This document shows positions 16,027 through 25,085 of a stretch of 44,326 nucleotides of DNA, piece after piece (position 1 is the first letter of the stretch; every line of letters starts with the position of its first letter). The stretch is from the NCBI RefSeq assembly GCF_007785815.1, contig NZ_VNIM01000027.1, positions 1-44,326 on the forward strand, in the 5' to 3' direction. Both the position numbers and the translations under genes were made by a program. The stretch is from Alterirhizorhabdus solaris. Its GTDB lineage: Bacteria > Pseudomonadota > Alphaproteobacteria > Sphingomonadales > Sphingomonadaceae. The notes under the pieces were generated by a model, which did no database searches, had not been told where the DNA came from, and worked only from the letters and a program-made list of their open reading frames with translations.

Positions 16027-16055
16027 CTTGTTGCAGAGCGGCATATCCGCTATGC
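16027..16055 (+). promoter_or_regulatory. typA: Predicted promoter of typA
   Basis: CTTG at 16027 and CTA at 16050 (TTGTTG-N17-TATGCG), 44 bases before the ATG, with the same spacing as the acpP and fabD promoters. Confidence 0.5.
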
Positions 16056-16093
16056 GCGCGGCCAATTCCCTTAGCTTCAGGACTATACAGACC

Positions 16094-17935
16094 ATGAGCC
16101 TCCGCAACGTGGCGATCATCGCGCATGTCGATCACGGCAAGACGACCCTGGTCGATCAGCTTTTCCGCCAGTCCGGTACGTTCCGTGACAACCAGCGCAT
16201 CGAAGAGCGTGCGATGGACTCGAACGACCTGGAAAAGGAGCGGGGCATCACCATCCTCGCCAAGTGCACCTCGGTCGAGTGGCACGACGAGAAGGGCGAG
16301 GCGACGCGGATCAACATCGTCGATACCCCCGGCCACGCCGACTTCGGCGGCGAGGTGGAGCGGATCCTGTCGATGGTCGACGGCGTGATCCTGCTGGTCG
16401 ATGCGTCGGAAGGCGCGATGCCGCAGACCAAGTTCGTCACCGGCAAGGCGCTGGCGCTGGGGCTGAAGCCGATCGTCGTGGTCAACAAGGTCGATCGCCC
16501 GGACGAGCGCATTCAGGAAGTGCTGGACGAGGTGTTCGACCTGTTCGTGTCGCTCGAGGCGAACGACGAACAGCTCGACTTCCCGGTGCTCTACGCATCG
16601 GGCCGCAACGGTTATGCAAACGAAGGCGACTATACCCTGCGTGAGGGCACGCTGAAGCCGCTGTTCCAGAAGATCGTCGATCATGTGCCGCCGCCCAGCG
16701 CCGATCCGGACGGCCCGTTCAAGTTCCTCGTGACGCTGCTCGATCGCGACAACTTCCTCGGCCGCATCCTCACCGGCCTGGTCTTCTCCGGCTCGATCAA
16801 GACGAACATGCCGATCCACGCGCTCGACAACGACGGCGCCATCGTGGAGACCGGCCGCGCCTCCAAGATCATGACCTTCCGCGGGCTGGAGCGCGTGCCG
16901 ACCGACGAGGCGAACGCGGGCGACATCATCTCGATCGCCGGCCTCACCACCGCCACCGTGTCGAACACGATCTGCGACCCCTCGGTCAGCGAGCCGCTGC
17001 ACGCCCAGCCGATCGATCCGCCCACGCTCTCCATGCGGTTTGCGGTGAACGATTCGCCGATGGCCGGCCGTGAAGGCAGCAAGGTGACGAGCCGCATGAT
17101 CCGCGACCGCCTCACCCGCGAAGCCGAGAGCAACGTGGCGATCAAGGTGACCGAGTCCGCCGACAAGGACAGCTTCGAGGTCGCCGGGCGCGGCGAGCTC
17201 CAGCTCGGCGTGCTGATCGAGACGATGCGCCGCGAGGGCTTCGAGCTGGGCATCAGCCGCCCGCGCGTGCTATTCGGCGAGGACGATGCCGGCAAGCGGA
17301 CCGAGCCGTACGAAACCGTCATCATCGACGTGGACGAGGAATATTCGGGCACGGTCGTCGAGAAGATGAACATCCGCAAGGCCGAGATGACCGACATGCG
17401 CCCGTCTGGCGGTGGCAAGACGCGCATTACGTTCAGCGCCCCCTCGCGCGGCATGATCGGCTATCACGGCGAGTTCCTGTCCGACACGCGCGGCACCGGG
17501 ATCATGAACCGGCTGTTCGAAAAGTACGGGCCGCACAAGGGCGCGATCGAGGGCCGCAAGAACGGCGTGCTGATCTCGAACGGCGCGGGCGAGGCCAATT
17601 CCTATGCGCTGGGGCCGCTGGAAAGCCGCGGCATCCTGTTCGTCGGCCACGGCGAGGCGCTGTACGAGGGCATGGTGATCGGCGAGAACGCCAAGACGGA
17701 CGACCTCGAGGTCAATCCGATGAAGGCCAAGCAGCTCACCAACTTCCGCGCCTCGGGCGGCAAGGACGATGCGATCCGCCTGACCCCGCCGAAGAAGATG
17801 ACGCTGGAGCAGGCTATCGCCTACATCGACGACGACGAGCTGGTGGAAGTGACGCCGAAGACGATCCGCCTGCGCAAGCGCCACCTCGACCCGAACGAGC
17901 GCAAGCGCGCCAGCCGCGCCAAGCAGGCGGCGTAA
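16094..17935 (+). CDS. typA: Ribosome-associated GTPase TypA/BipA
   Basis: A 613-residue translation-factor GTPase. G motifs are clear: AHVDHGKTT (residues 10-18), the ERGITI switch, [12 protein letters not shown], and NKVDRP. Domains II, III and V and the BipA-specific C-terminal domain (about 490-610) follow. The protein binds 70S ribosomes and acts in stress adaptation and ribosome assembly at low temperature in E. coli. ATG at 16094 gives the classical [16 protein letters not shown] start; the longer open frame from 16028 is promoter and leader. It ends at a strong terminator. Confidence 0.96.
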   Translation: MSLRNVAIIAHVDHGKTTLVDQLFRQSGTFRDNQRIEERAMDSNDLEKERGITILAKCTSVEWHDEKGEATRINIVDTPGHADFGGEVERILSMVDGVILLVDASEGAMPQTKFVTGKALALGLKPIVVVNKVDRPDERIQEVLDEVFDLFVSLEANDEQLDFPVLYASGRNGYANEGDYTLREGTLKPLFQKIVDHVPPPSADPDGPFKFLVTLLDRDNFLGRILTGLVFSGSIKTNMPIHALDNDGAIVETGRASKIMTFRGLERVPTDEANAGDIISIAGLTTATVSNTICDPSVSEPLHAQPIDPPTLSMRFAVNDSPMAGREGSKVTSRMIRDRLTREAESNVAIKVTESADKDSFEVAGRGELQLGVLIETMRREGFELGISRPRVLFGEDDAGKRTEPYETVIIDVDEEYSGTVVEKMNIRKAEMTDMRPSGGGKTRITFSAPSRGMIGYHGEFLSDTRGTGIMNRLFEKYGPHKGAIEGRKNGVLISNGAGEANSYALGPLESRGILFVGHGEALYEGMVIGENAKTDDLEVNPMKAKQLTNFRASGGKDDAIRLTPPKKMTLEQAIAYIDDDELVEVTPKTIRLRKRHLDPNERKRASRAKQAA

Positions 17936-17944
17936 GGCTCTTGA

Positions 17945-17981
17945 GGCCGGCGGTTCCCGAGGAGCCGCCGGCCTTTTCTTT
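17945..17981 (+). terminator. Intrinsic terminator of typA
   Basis: GGCCGGCGG (17945-17953) pairs with CCGCCGGCC (17965-17973), followed by TTTTCTTT, 10 bases after the typA stop. It lies before the convergent small gene. Confidence 0.9.
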
Positions 17982-17985
17982 AGCA

Positions 17986-18216
17986 TCAGTGGCGTGACGC
18001 GGAGCCGGCTTTGCGCGCCTTGCCTCTTTCGTCGGGATGCGCCGGGCAGGGCATTAGATGCCCGCGCGCATCGCGACAGCCCGGCGGCGGCGATGTCACC
18101 ACGGGGCGGCATTTGACGATCCTGCCGTGAATATCGCGGCATATTCTGGCGGACGTGGGGGCGGCGAGCAGGCCGGTGGCCAGCGTGGCCGACAGCAGGG
18201 CAGCGAGTGCTTTCAT
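17986..18216 (-). CDS. Small secreted protein with two C-R-D-x2-G-x4-C units
   Basis: A 76-residue hypothetical protein. A signal peptide (MKALAALLSATLATGLLAAPTSA) precedes two similar units, ICRDIHGRIVKCRP and GCRDARGHLMPCPAH, then a basic tail. Each unit has two cysteines four or more residues after CRD, suggesting two small disulfide loops in the periplasm. The ATG at 18216 has GGAG upstream. I do not recognise a named family and assign no function. It is downstream of tRNA-Pro on the same strand. Confidence 0.65.
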   Translation of the reverse strand: MKALAALLSATLATGLLAAPTSARICRDIHGRIVKCRPVVTSPPPGCRDARGHLMPCPAHPDERGKARKAGSASRH

Positions 18217-18370
18217 GATACCGATCTCCTCAAGGGGCGATCGGTCGACCATGCAGGCTACTGACGTGGAGACTGTGCCGGGCCGCACATGCCCGGGCAA
18301 TACTGGCTGGTGATGAAGGAGGCGTCGCGGACGATCCGGCGAGACCATGTTCTACTTGTCCATGCAAAGC

Positions 18371-18447
<77 letters not shown>

Positions 18448-18459
18448 GCCAGAGGGCGG

Positions 18460-18488
18460 CTTTAGGGGCGTCCGGGCGCGAGCGCAAG
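18460..18488 (-). promoter_or_regulatory. Predicted promoter of tRNA-Pro
   Basis: On the minus strand CTTG (18488-18485) and CTA (18465-18463) have the same 19-base gap as the fabD, acpP and typA promoters (TTGCGC-N17-TAAAGC). The -10 ends 13 bases before the mature tRNA 5' end. Confidence 0.5.
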
Positions 18489-18499
18489 CCTGTGCTGCC

Positions 18500-19450
18500 T
18501 CAGGCGGCGGCGGGCTTTCGCCAGCCGTGCACCAGATGCACCACGCCCGCTATCGCGCCGCCCACGATCAGGCCCAGGATGGCCGAGCCGATCGCGAACA
18601 CCAGCCATGACGCGATGCCGCCCAGCGCGGGCATCCCATGCGCCGCGCTCTCGCCGGCGTGATGGATCCACGCCGGGATCGGGGTCAGTGCGAAATGCTC
18701 CAGCCCGTGGACGAGGATGCCGCCGCCGACCCAGAGCATCGCCGCCGTGCCGATGATCGAGAGCGCCTTCATCACCACCGGCATGCCCTTCACCAGCCCG
18801 CGCCCCACCGTCTGTGCGGCGGCGGTGCTGCGTCGGGCGAGGTGGAGGCCGATGTCGTCCATCTTCACGATCAACGCCACCACGCCATAGACGGCGACGG
18901 TGATGACGATACCGACCAACGCCAGCGCCACCGCCTGCACCAGCAGCGGCCGATCGGCCACGTCGGCCAGCGCGATCGCCATGATCTCGCCGGACAGGAT
19001 CAGGTCGGTGCGGATCGCGCCGGAAACCTTCTGCTCTTCAAGCACGGTCGGGTCCTGCACCGCGGCGTCGGCTTCGGCTTCGGCGTGGGGCTTGCCGGAA
19101 ACCGCCTCGATCACCTTCTCGGTCGCCTCGAAGCAGAGGTAGGCGCCGCCCAGCATCAGCAGCGGCGTGACGCCCCACGGGGCGAACGCGCTGAGCAACA
19201 ATGCGCCCGGCAGCAGGAACAGCAGCTTGTTGCGGACCGAGCCGAGCGCGATGCGCCAGATGATCGGCAGCTCGCGATCGGGCGAGAAGCCGACGACGTA
19301 GTTCGGCGTCACCGCCGCATCGTCCACCACCACGCCGGCCGCCTTGGCGCCTGCCTTGCCCGCCGCCGCCGAAACGTCATCCAGCGAGGCCGCCGCCAGC
19401 TTGGCGATGCCGGCGATATCGTCAAGCAACGCGACCAGACCTGACGCCAT
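18500..19450 (-). CDS. DUF808-family inner-membrane protein (YedI-like)
   Basis: A 316-residue protein that opens MASGLVALLDDIAGIAKLAAASLDDVSAA, the hallmark of DUF808, followed by VVVDDAAVTPNYVVGFSPDRELPI and about seven membrane segments. Family members have no established biochemical role. It is divergent from the penicillin-binding protein gene. Upstream, a CTTG-N18-CTA sequence on the minus strand (19512 to 19488) is a one-base-shorter version of the window's common promoter pattern. Confidence 0.88.
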   Translation of the reverse strand: MASGLVALLDDIAGIAKLAAASLDDVSAAAGKAGAKAAGVVVDDAAVTPNYVVGFSPDRELPIIWRIALGSVRNKLLFLLPGALLLSAFAPWGVTPLLMLGGAYLCFEATEKVIEAVSGKPHAEAEADAAVQDPTVLEEQKVSGAIRTDLILSGEIMAIALADVADRPLLVQAVALALVGIVITVAVYGVVALIVKMDDIGLHLARRSTAAAQTVGRGLVKGMPVVMKALSIIGTAAMLWVGGGILVHGLEHFALTPIPAWIHHAGESAAHGMPALGGIASWLVFAIGSAILGLIVGGAIAGVVHLVHGWRKPAAA

Positions 19451-19597
19451 GTACGAAAACCTTCCACTGCCTCGATGCCTACGCTCCTAGCGGGAGGAGG
19501 TGGCGATACAAGCCGAACGAAGCCACGCGGCGTTGGTGCCCGTTCAGCCGGAACCCGCTATGGAGGTCCGTTCAGGCAGAAGCGGAGCGACGACAGC

Positions 19598-21691
19598 GTG
19601 TTCAACGAGAGCGGATCGACGATCGACCCGGTGGAGGCGCCCGGGGCCGTGCCGCCGGCCGCGCCGCCCCCCGCATCGCGTCCGCGTCGTCCCCTGTGGC
19701 AACGGCCGAAGGTGGTGCTGCCGGTGGTGCTGGTGCTGCTCACCTTCCTGTGGCTGGCGTGGACCGCGCCGCTCTCCCGTGCGCTGGAGCCGCTGGCCGA
19801 CCCCACGCTGCTGCTGGTGAGCGCCGACGGCGTGCCGATCGCGCGGCGCGGGGCGGTGAAGGAACGCCCGGTGGTCGCTTCCGATCTGCCGAAATACGTG
19901 CCCGGCGCGTTCGTCGCGATCGAGGACAGGCGCTTCTACAGCCATTGGGGGATCGACCCGCGCGGCATCCTGCGCGCCGCGTGGACGAACCTGCGCGCCG
20001 GCGGGGTGGTGCAGGGGGGCAGCACGATCACCCAGCAGCTCGCCAAGACGGCGTTCCTTTCGGCCGACCAGAACATGGGTCGCAAGGCGCGCGAACTGCT
20101 GATCGCCTTCTGGCTGGAGGCATGGCTGACCAAGGACGAGATCCTCTCACGCTACCTCTCCAGCATCTATTTCGGCGACGGGGTGTACGGCCTGCGCGCC
20201 GCCGCCCGCCATTATTTCGACGTGCCGCCCGAACGGTTGTCGGTGGCGCAGGCGGCGATGCTGGCGGGGATGGTGAAGGCACCCTCGCGGCTCGCCCCCA
20301 CGCGCGCGCTGGCGGCGGCGCAGGCGCGATCGCGGCTGGTGCTGGCGGCGATGGTGGAGAATGATATCATCTCGCCGTCGCGCGCCCGCGTGCGCCCGGC
20401 GCGGGTGCGGCGTGGCGATACGGCGGCGCTGCCCACCGGCGGCTACTTCGCCGACTGGGTTTCGGCCAGCGCGCGCGATTCGGCCGAGGCGGATTATGGC
20501 GAGACGCGCGTCGCCACCACGCTGGATGCGGGGATGCAGAAACAGGCGGAGCGGGTGATCGCGCGCTGGCTGGCGGGGGAGGGCGCGAGGCTGCACGTGA
20601 CGCAGGCGGCGCTGGTGGCGATGCGACCCGATGGCCGGGTGGTGGCGATGGTGGGCGGGCGCGACTATCGCCGCAGCCCGTTCAATCGCGCGACGCAGGC
20701 ACGGCGCCAGCCCGGCTCGGCGTTCAAGACCTTCGTCTATCTCGCCGCGATGCGCGCTGGCTACACGCCCGACAGCGACATCGAGGACACGCCGCTGACG
20801 ATCGGCAAGTGGTCCCCGGCGAATTACGATCGGCGTTATCAGGGTACGATCAACCTGCGCCAGGCCTTTGCCGAATCGAGCAACGTGGCGGCGGTGCGGC
20901 TGTCGGAGGCGGTGGGGCGTGACCGGGTGATCCGCGCCGCGCGCGATCTGGGCATCACCTCGCCGCTGGCGGACAGCCCGGCGCTGGCGCTGGGCACCTC
21001 CACCGCCACGTTGCTGGAGATGACGAGCGCCTACGCCGGGATCGCGGGCGGCACCTATCCGGTGCGGCCGCGCGGCCTGCCGGCGGCGGCCGATCCGGGC
21101 TGGCGCGAACGGCTGTGGTCCAGCCAGCGGCGGCTGGACAGGAAACGCGAGTGGCCAGCGATGCTCGACCTGCTGGGCGCTGCGGCCACGCGCGGCACCG
21201 GACGGGCGGCCTATCTGGGCGTGCCGACGTTCGGCAAGACCGGCACGACGCAGGATCATCGCGATGCCGTGTTCATCGGTTTCGCGGGTGATCTGGTGAC
21301 CGGCATCTGGGTGGGCAACGACGACAACAGCCCGATGGACAAGGTGACCGGCGGCGGCCTGCCGGCGCGGATGTGGCGCGATTTCATGAGCCATGCCCGC
21401 CTGTCCGAACATGGCGCCGCGCCGCGCCCGGCGGTGGCCCGCGCGCCGGTGGTGGTGGATCGCACCCCGATCGAGGAAATATTGCCCGAGATCGGCGGCG
21501 AGGATCTCGGCGACGCGGTGGCCCGCACCCGCGCCGCGATCGAGGATGCGCGCGCGGCGCAGGCGGCGATCGAGAATTTCAATCTCGACGACATTCTGCC
21601 GCCACCCCCGCCGCGCGAGCGTGATCGCGAACCCGACCGCGACCGGCGTCGGGGCGACGAGCCGCCGCCCGAGGAGGAGCCGCCGTTCTGA
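19598..21691 (+). CDS. Class A penicillin-binding protein (PBP1A/1C-like)
   Basis: Bifunctional peptidoglycan synthase. A Pro/Ala-rich cytoplasmic start and one membrane helix (about 43-60) precede the GT51 glycosyltransferase domain, with catalytic Glu109 in AIEDRRFYSHWGIDPRG and GGSTITQQLAK. The transpeptidase domain has Ser374 (GSAFKTF), the SSN motif and Lys547 (FGKTGTTQD). A Pro/Arg/Asp/Glu-rich tail of about 40 residues ends the protein. GTG at 19598 is chosen because sequence between the in-frame ATG at 19475 and that point looks non-coding; GGAG at 19584 supports it moderately. The 1A versus other subclass is not certain. Confidence 0.87.
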   Translation: MFNESGSTIDPVEAPGAVPPAAPPPASRPRRPLWQRPKVVLPVVLVLLTFLWLAWTAPLSRALEPLADPTLLLVSADGVPIARRGAVKERPVVASDLPKYVPGAFVAIEDRRFYSHWGIDPRGILRAAWTNLRAGGVVQGGSTITQQLAKTAFLSADQNMGRKARELLIAFWLEAWLTKDEILSRYLSSIYFGDGVYGLRAAARHYFDVPPERLSVAQAAMLAGMVKAPSRLAPTRALAAAQARSRLVLAAMVENDIISPSRARVRPARVRRGDTAALPTGGYFADWVSASARDSAEADYGETRVATTLDAGMQKQAERVIARWLAGEGARLHVTQAALVAMRPDGRVVAMVGGRDYRRSPFNRATQARRQPGSAFKTFVYLAAMRAGYTPDSDIEDTPLTIGKWSPANYDRRYQGTINLRQAFAESSNVAAVRLSEAVGRDRVIRAARDLGITSPLADSPALALGTSTATLLEMTSAYAGIAGGTYPVRPRGLPAAADPGWRERLWSSQRRLDRKREWPAMLDLLGAAATRGTGRAAYLGVPTFGKTGTTQDHRDAVFIGFAGDLVTGIWVGNDDNSPMDKVTGGGLPARMWRDFMSHARLSEHGAAPRPAVARAPVVVDRTPIEEILPEIGGEDLGDAVARTRAAIEDARAAQAAIENFNLDDILPPPPPRERDREPDRDRRRGDEPPPEEEPPF

Positions 21692-21772
21692 GTCGGGAAG
21701 AAAATCGGGCACCACCGGGCCTGCGAAATTCAAAACGCGCGTTCCGTCCCACGATGCCGGCGATGCGGCGGC

Positions 21773-24700
21773 TCAGTGGAAGTCCCGCGTCTTCTGGCGG
21801 ATCACGTCTTCCGGATCGGCCCCGTCGGCGAAGGCGCGGTGGTAGCTGTCATACGCTTTGGGGGCCCAGCCCTTGTCGCCGCGATCGGGTGAGCCGCCGT
21901 GGGTGGCGCCGTCGCCGGGCCCGGGGCGGTGGGGGAAGTCCATCTCGCCCACCGTGCGCAGCAGCGGGGTGTAGTCCACGATCCTGTCGGCGATCACGTG
22001 GATCACCTGCCCCTCGCGCTGCACCCGCCCACGCATCCCGATCATCGCCGAGGACAGGACGGTGTGGCGCTGCGCCTCGAACCGATCGGGCCAGAGGATG
22101 CCGTTGGCGATGCCGGTTTCGTCCTCGATCGTCAGGAACAGCACGCCCTTGGCGCTGCCCGGCTTCTGGCGGACGAGGATGATGCCCGCCACCTCGACGA
22201 AGCGCCCGTCGCGGATCGTCTCCAGCGCGCGTGCCGTCACGATCCCCCGCCGCGCCAGATCGGCACGCAGGAAGGTGAGGGGGTGCGCGCGCAGCGACAG
22301 TTGCACCGCGCGATAATCCTCGACCACCTCGCGCCCCTCGGTCATCGGGCGCAGCGCCACCGCCGGTTCGCCCGCCTGCTCGCGCGCATCGGCGGCGGCG
22401 AACAGCGGCAGCGGGGCGGCGGCGAGGCCACGGATCTTCCACAGCGCCTCGCGGCGGGACAGGTCGATCCGGCCGAACGCATCGGCATCCGCCAGTTTCT
22501 CGATCGCGGCGGGGGAGACACCGCTCCTGAACCACAGCTCCTCCGGCGAGGCGAACGGCACGTCGCCCCGCGCCGCCACGATCTTCGCGCCGTCCCGGTT
22601 GGAGAGGCCGCGCACCATCCGCAGGCCCAGTCGCACCGCCCGCCAGCGGCCGGACTGTTCCTCGATCGTGCAATCCCAGCGGCTTGCGTTGATATCCACC
22701 GGCCGCACGTCAACCCCGTGGTCGCGCGCGTCGCGCACGATCTGGGCCGGCGCGTAGAAGCCCATCGGCTGTGCATTGAGCAGCGCGGCGCAGAACACGT
22801 CCGGGTGATGGCACTTCATCCACGACGAGGCGTAGGCGATCTTGGCGAAACTGGCGGCGTGGCTTTCGGGAAAGCCGTAGCTGCCGAACCCCTCGATCTG
22901 GCGGAAGGTGCGCTCGGCGAAATCGCGGGCGTAGCCGTTGGCCACCATTCCTTCGATCATCTTGGTCTGGAATTCGCCCACCCCGCCGGTGAACTTGAAC
23001 GTCGCCATCGCCCGGCGCAACTGGTCCGCCTCGGCCGGCGTGAAGCCCGCGCCGACGATCGCCACCTTCATCGCTTGTTCCTGGAACAGCGGTACGCCGT
23101 AGGTGCGCCACAGCACCGCCTTCAGTTCCGGCTTGGGATATTCCGGCTGCTCCTTGCCCTCGCGCCGGCGCAGGTAGGGGTGCACCATGTCGCCCTGGAT
23201 CGGCCCCGGCCGCACGATCGCCACCTGGATGACGATGTCGTAGAATTTCCTGGGCTTCAGTCGCGGCAGCATGCTCATCTGCGCCCGGCTCTCGATCTGA
23301 AAGACGCCGAGCGTGTCGGCCTGCTGGATCATCGCGAAGGTCTCGGGGCAGTCCTCCTGCATCTGCGGGGAGGCAAGATCGATCCGCAACCCTTTGTGAT
23401 CCGACAGAAGATCGAACGCGCGCCGCATGCAGCCGAGCATCCCGAGGCCGAGGATGTCGACCTTCATGAAGCCCAGTTCCTCGATGTCCTCCTTCTCCCA
23501 CTCGATCACCCGCCGGTCGATCATCGCCGCCGGCTCGATCGGCACCAGTTCGTCCAGCCGTGCGCGGGTCAGCACGAAGCCGCCGGGGTGCTGCGACAGG
23601 TGGCGCGGCGTGCCGATCAGCTGGCGCGCCAGATCGAGCGTCAGCGCGAGGCGCGGATCGCTCGCATCGAGGTTCAACTGCGCGACATGACGCTCGCCCA
23701 CCCCCTCGGTGGACCAGCCCCATACCTGCCCGGCCAGCGCGCCGGTAAGGCTCTCGGGCAGGCCCAGCGCCTTGCCCACCTCGCGCACGCTGCCCCGCGC
23801 GCGGAAACGGCTGACGACGGCGGTGAGCGCGGCATGATCGTGCCCGTAGGTCTCGTAGATCCACTGGATCACTTCCTCACGCCGCTCATGCTCGAAATCG
23901 ACATCGATATCGGGCGGCTCCTTGCGCTCGCCCGAGATGAACCGCTCGAACAGCAGCTCGTGCTTCACCGGATCGATCGAGGTGATGCCCAGCACGAAGC
24001 AGATCATCGAATTGGCCGCACTGCCGCGCCCCTGACACAGGATGCCCTGGCTGCGCGCGAACTGGACGATCGAATTCACCGTGAGAAAATAGGGCGCGTA
24101 GCCAAGCCGGCCGACGAGGTTCAGCTCATGTCTCAGGAGTGTGTGGTAAGTATCGGGAACATCAGGGAAGCGGGTGGCCATCGCCCGTGCCGTCAACTTT
24201 TCCAGCGCGGCCTGCGGGGTCCGGTCGCTCATCACCAGCTCGTCTGGATACTGATAGTCCAGCTCGGTCAGCGAGAAGGTGCAGCGTTCGGTGATCGCGG
24301 CGGTGGCCGTCACCGCCTGCGGCCAGCGGGCGAAGCGGCGGGCCATCTCCCCCGGCCCCTTCAGGTGGCGATCGGCATGGCGCTCCCGCCTGAACCCGAG
24401 GTCGTCGATCGTGCATTTGTGGCGGATCGCCGTCACCACATCCTGCAACATCCGGCGGTCGGGCGAGTGATAGAGCACGTCGCCGGTGGCCAGCGGCACG
24501 ACACCGAAACGCCGGGCCAGCACCTCCAGCCGGTGCAGCCGCAGCATGTCGCCGGGGCGGCGGCGGTGGGTGAGCGCGAGATGGGCGCGGTTTCCGAAGA
24601 TGTCCGCCAGTTGCGCCAGCGCGGTCTCGCAGGCGCGATCGGGCAGGTCCGGCACCAGCGCCGCGACCAGCCCCTCGCTCCACCCCGCGACATCCTCCCA

Positions 24701-25036
24701 GTGGAGGAAGCATTGCCCCTTTTCGCCACGCAGCCGGTCGGCCCGCGCCTTGCCGATCGTGAGCAGGCGGGTGAGCCGGCTCCACCCGGCGCGGTCCTCC
24801 GGCCAGACGAGCAGCGAGGTGCCGTCCAGCAGATCGAGCCTGCAGCCGGCGACCATCCGCATCCCCGTCGACCGCGCCGCCACCATCCCGCGCACCAGCC
24901 CCGCCACCGAATTGCGATCGACCAGCCCCAGCGCCGGCAGCCCCAGCAGCGCGGCGGCGGCGAACAGTTCGTCGCACGAGGATACCCCGCGCAGGAAGCT
25001 GAAGTGGGTGGTGACCTGAAGTTCGCTGTACGTCAT
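21773..25036 (-). CDS. dnaE2: Error-prone DNA polymerase DnaE2 (ImuC)
   Basis: C-family polymerase of 1087 residues, the catalytic subunit of the SOS mutasome. It opens [19 protein letters not shown], the DnaE2-type PHP domain. The palm contains [12 protein letters not shown] and the catalytic [30 protein letters not shown] lies in the finger/tau-side region. A C-terminal OB fold ([29 protein letters not shown]) follows, and the terminus is short as in DnaE2 rather than DnaE1. ATG 25036 is preferred; ATG 25045 is possible. It is 49 bases downstream of imuB in the LexA-controlled imuA-imuB-dnaE2 unit. Confidence 0.96.
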   Translation of the reverse strand: MTYSELQVTTHFSFLRGVSSCDELFAAAALLGLPALGLVDRNSVAGLVRGMVAARSTGMRMVAGCRLDLLDGTSLLVWPEDRAGWSRLTRLLTIGKARADRLRGEKGQCFLHWEDVAGWSEGLVAALVPDLPDRACETALAQLADIFGNRAHLALTHRRRPGDMLRLHRLEVLARRFGVVPLATGDVLYHSPDRRMLQDVVTAIRHKCTIDDLGFRRERHADRHLKGPGEMARRFARWPQAVTATAAITERCTFSLTELDYQYPDELVMSDRTPQAALEKLTARAMATRFPDVPDTYHTLLRHELNLVGRLGYAPYFLTVNSIVQFARSQGILCQGRGSAANSMICFVLGITSIDPVKHELLFERFISGERKEPPDIDVDFEHERREEVIQWIYETYGHDHAALTAVVSRFRARGSVREVGKALGLPESLTGALAGQVWGWSTEGVGERHVAQLNLDASDPRLALTLDLARQLIGTPRHLSQHPGGFVLTRARLDELVPIEPAAMIDRRVIEWEKEDIEELGFMKVDILGLGMLGCMRRAFDLLSDHKGLRIDLASPQMQEDCPETFAMIQQADTLGVFQIESRAQMSMLPRLKPRKFYDIVIQVAIVRPGPIQGDMVHPYLRRREGKEQPEYPKPELKAVLWRTYGVPLFQEQAMKVAIVGAGFTPAEADQLRRAMATFKFTGGVGEFQTKMIEGMVANGYARDFAERTFRQIEGFGSYGFPESHAASFAKIAYASSWMKCHHPDVFCAALLNAQPMGFYAPAQIVRDARDHGVDVRPVDINASRWDCTIEEQSGRWRAVRLGLRMVRGLSNRDGAKIVAARGDVPFASPEELWFRSGVSPAAIEKLADADAFGRIDLSRREALWKIRGLAAAPLPLFAAADAREQAGEPAVALRPMTEGREVVEDYRAVQLSLRAHPLTFLRADLARRGIVTARALETIRDGRFVEVAGIILVRQKPGSAKGVLFLTIEDETGIANGILWPDRFEAQRHTVLSSAMIGMRGRVQREGQVIHVIADRIVDYTPLLRTVGEMDFPHRPGPGDGATHGGSPDRGDKGWAPKAYDSYHRAFADGADPEDVIRQKTRDFH

Positions 25037-25085
25037 GGCGGCCATCCGCCCGGAAACCGCACGACGCCGCACGCCCGGCCGGCCG

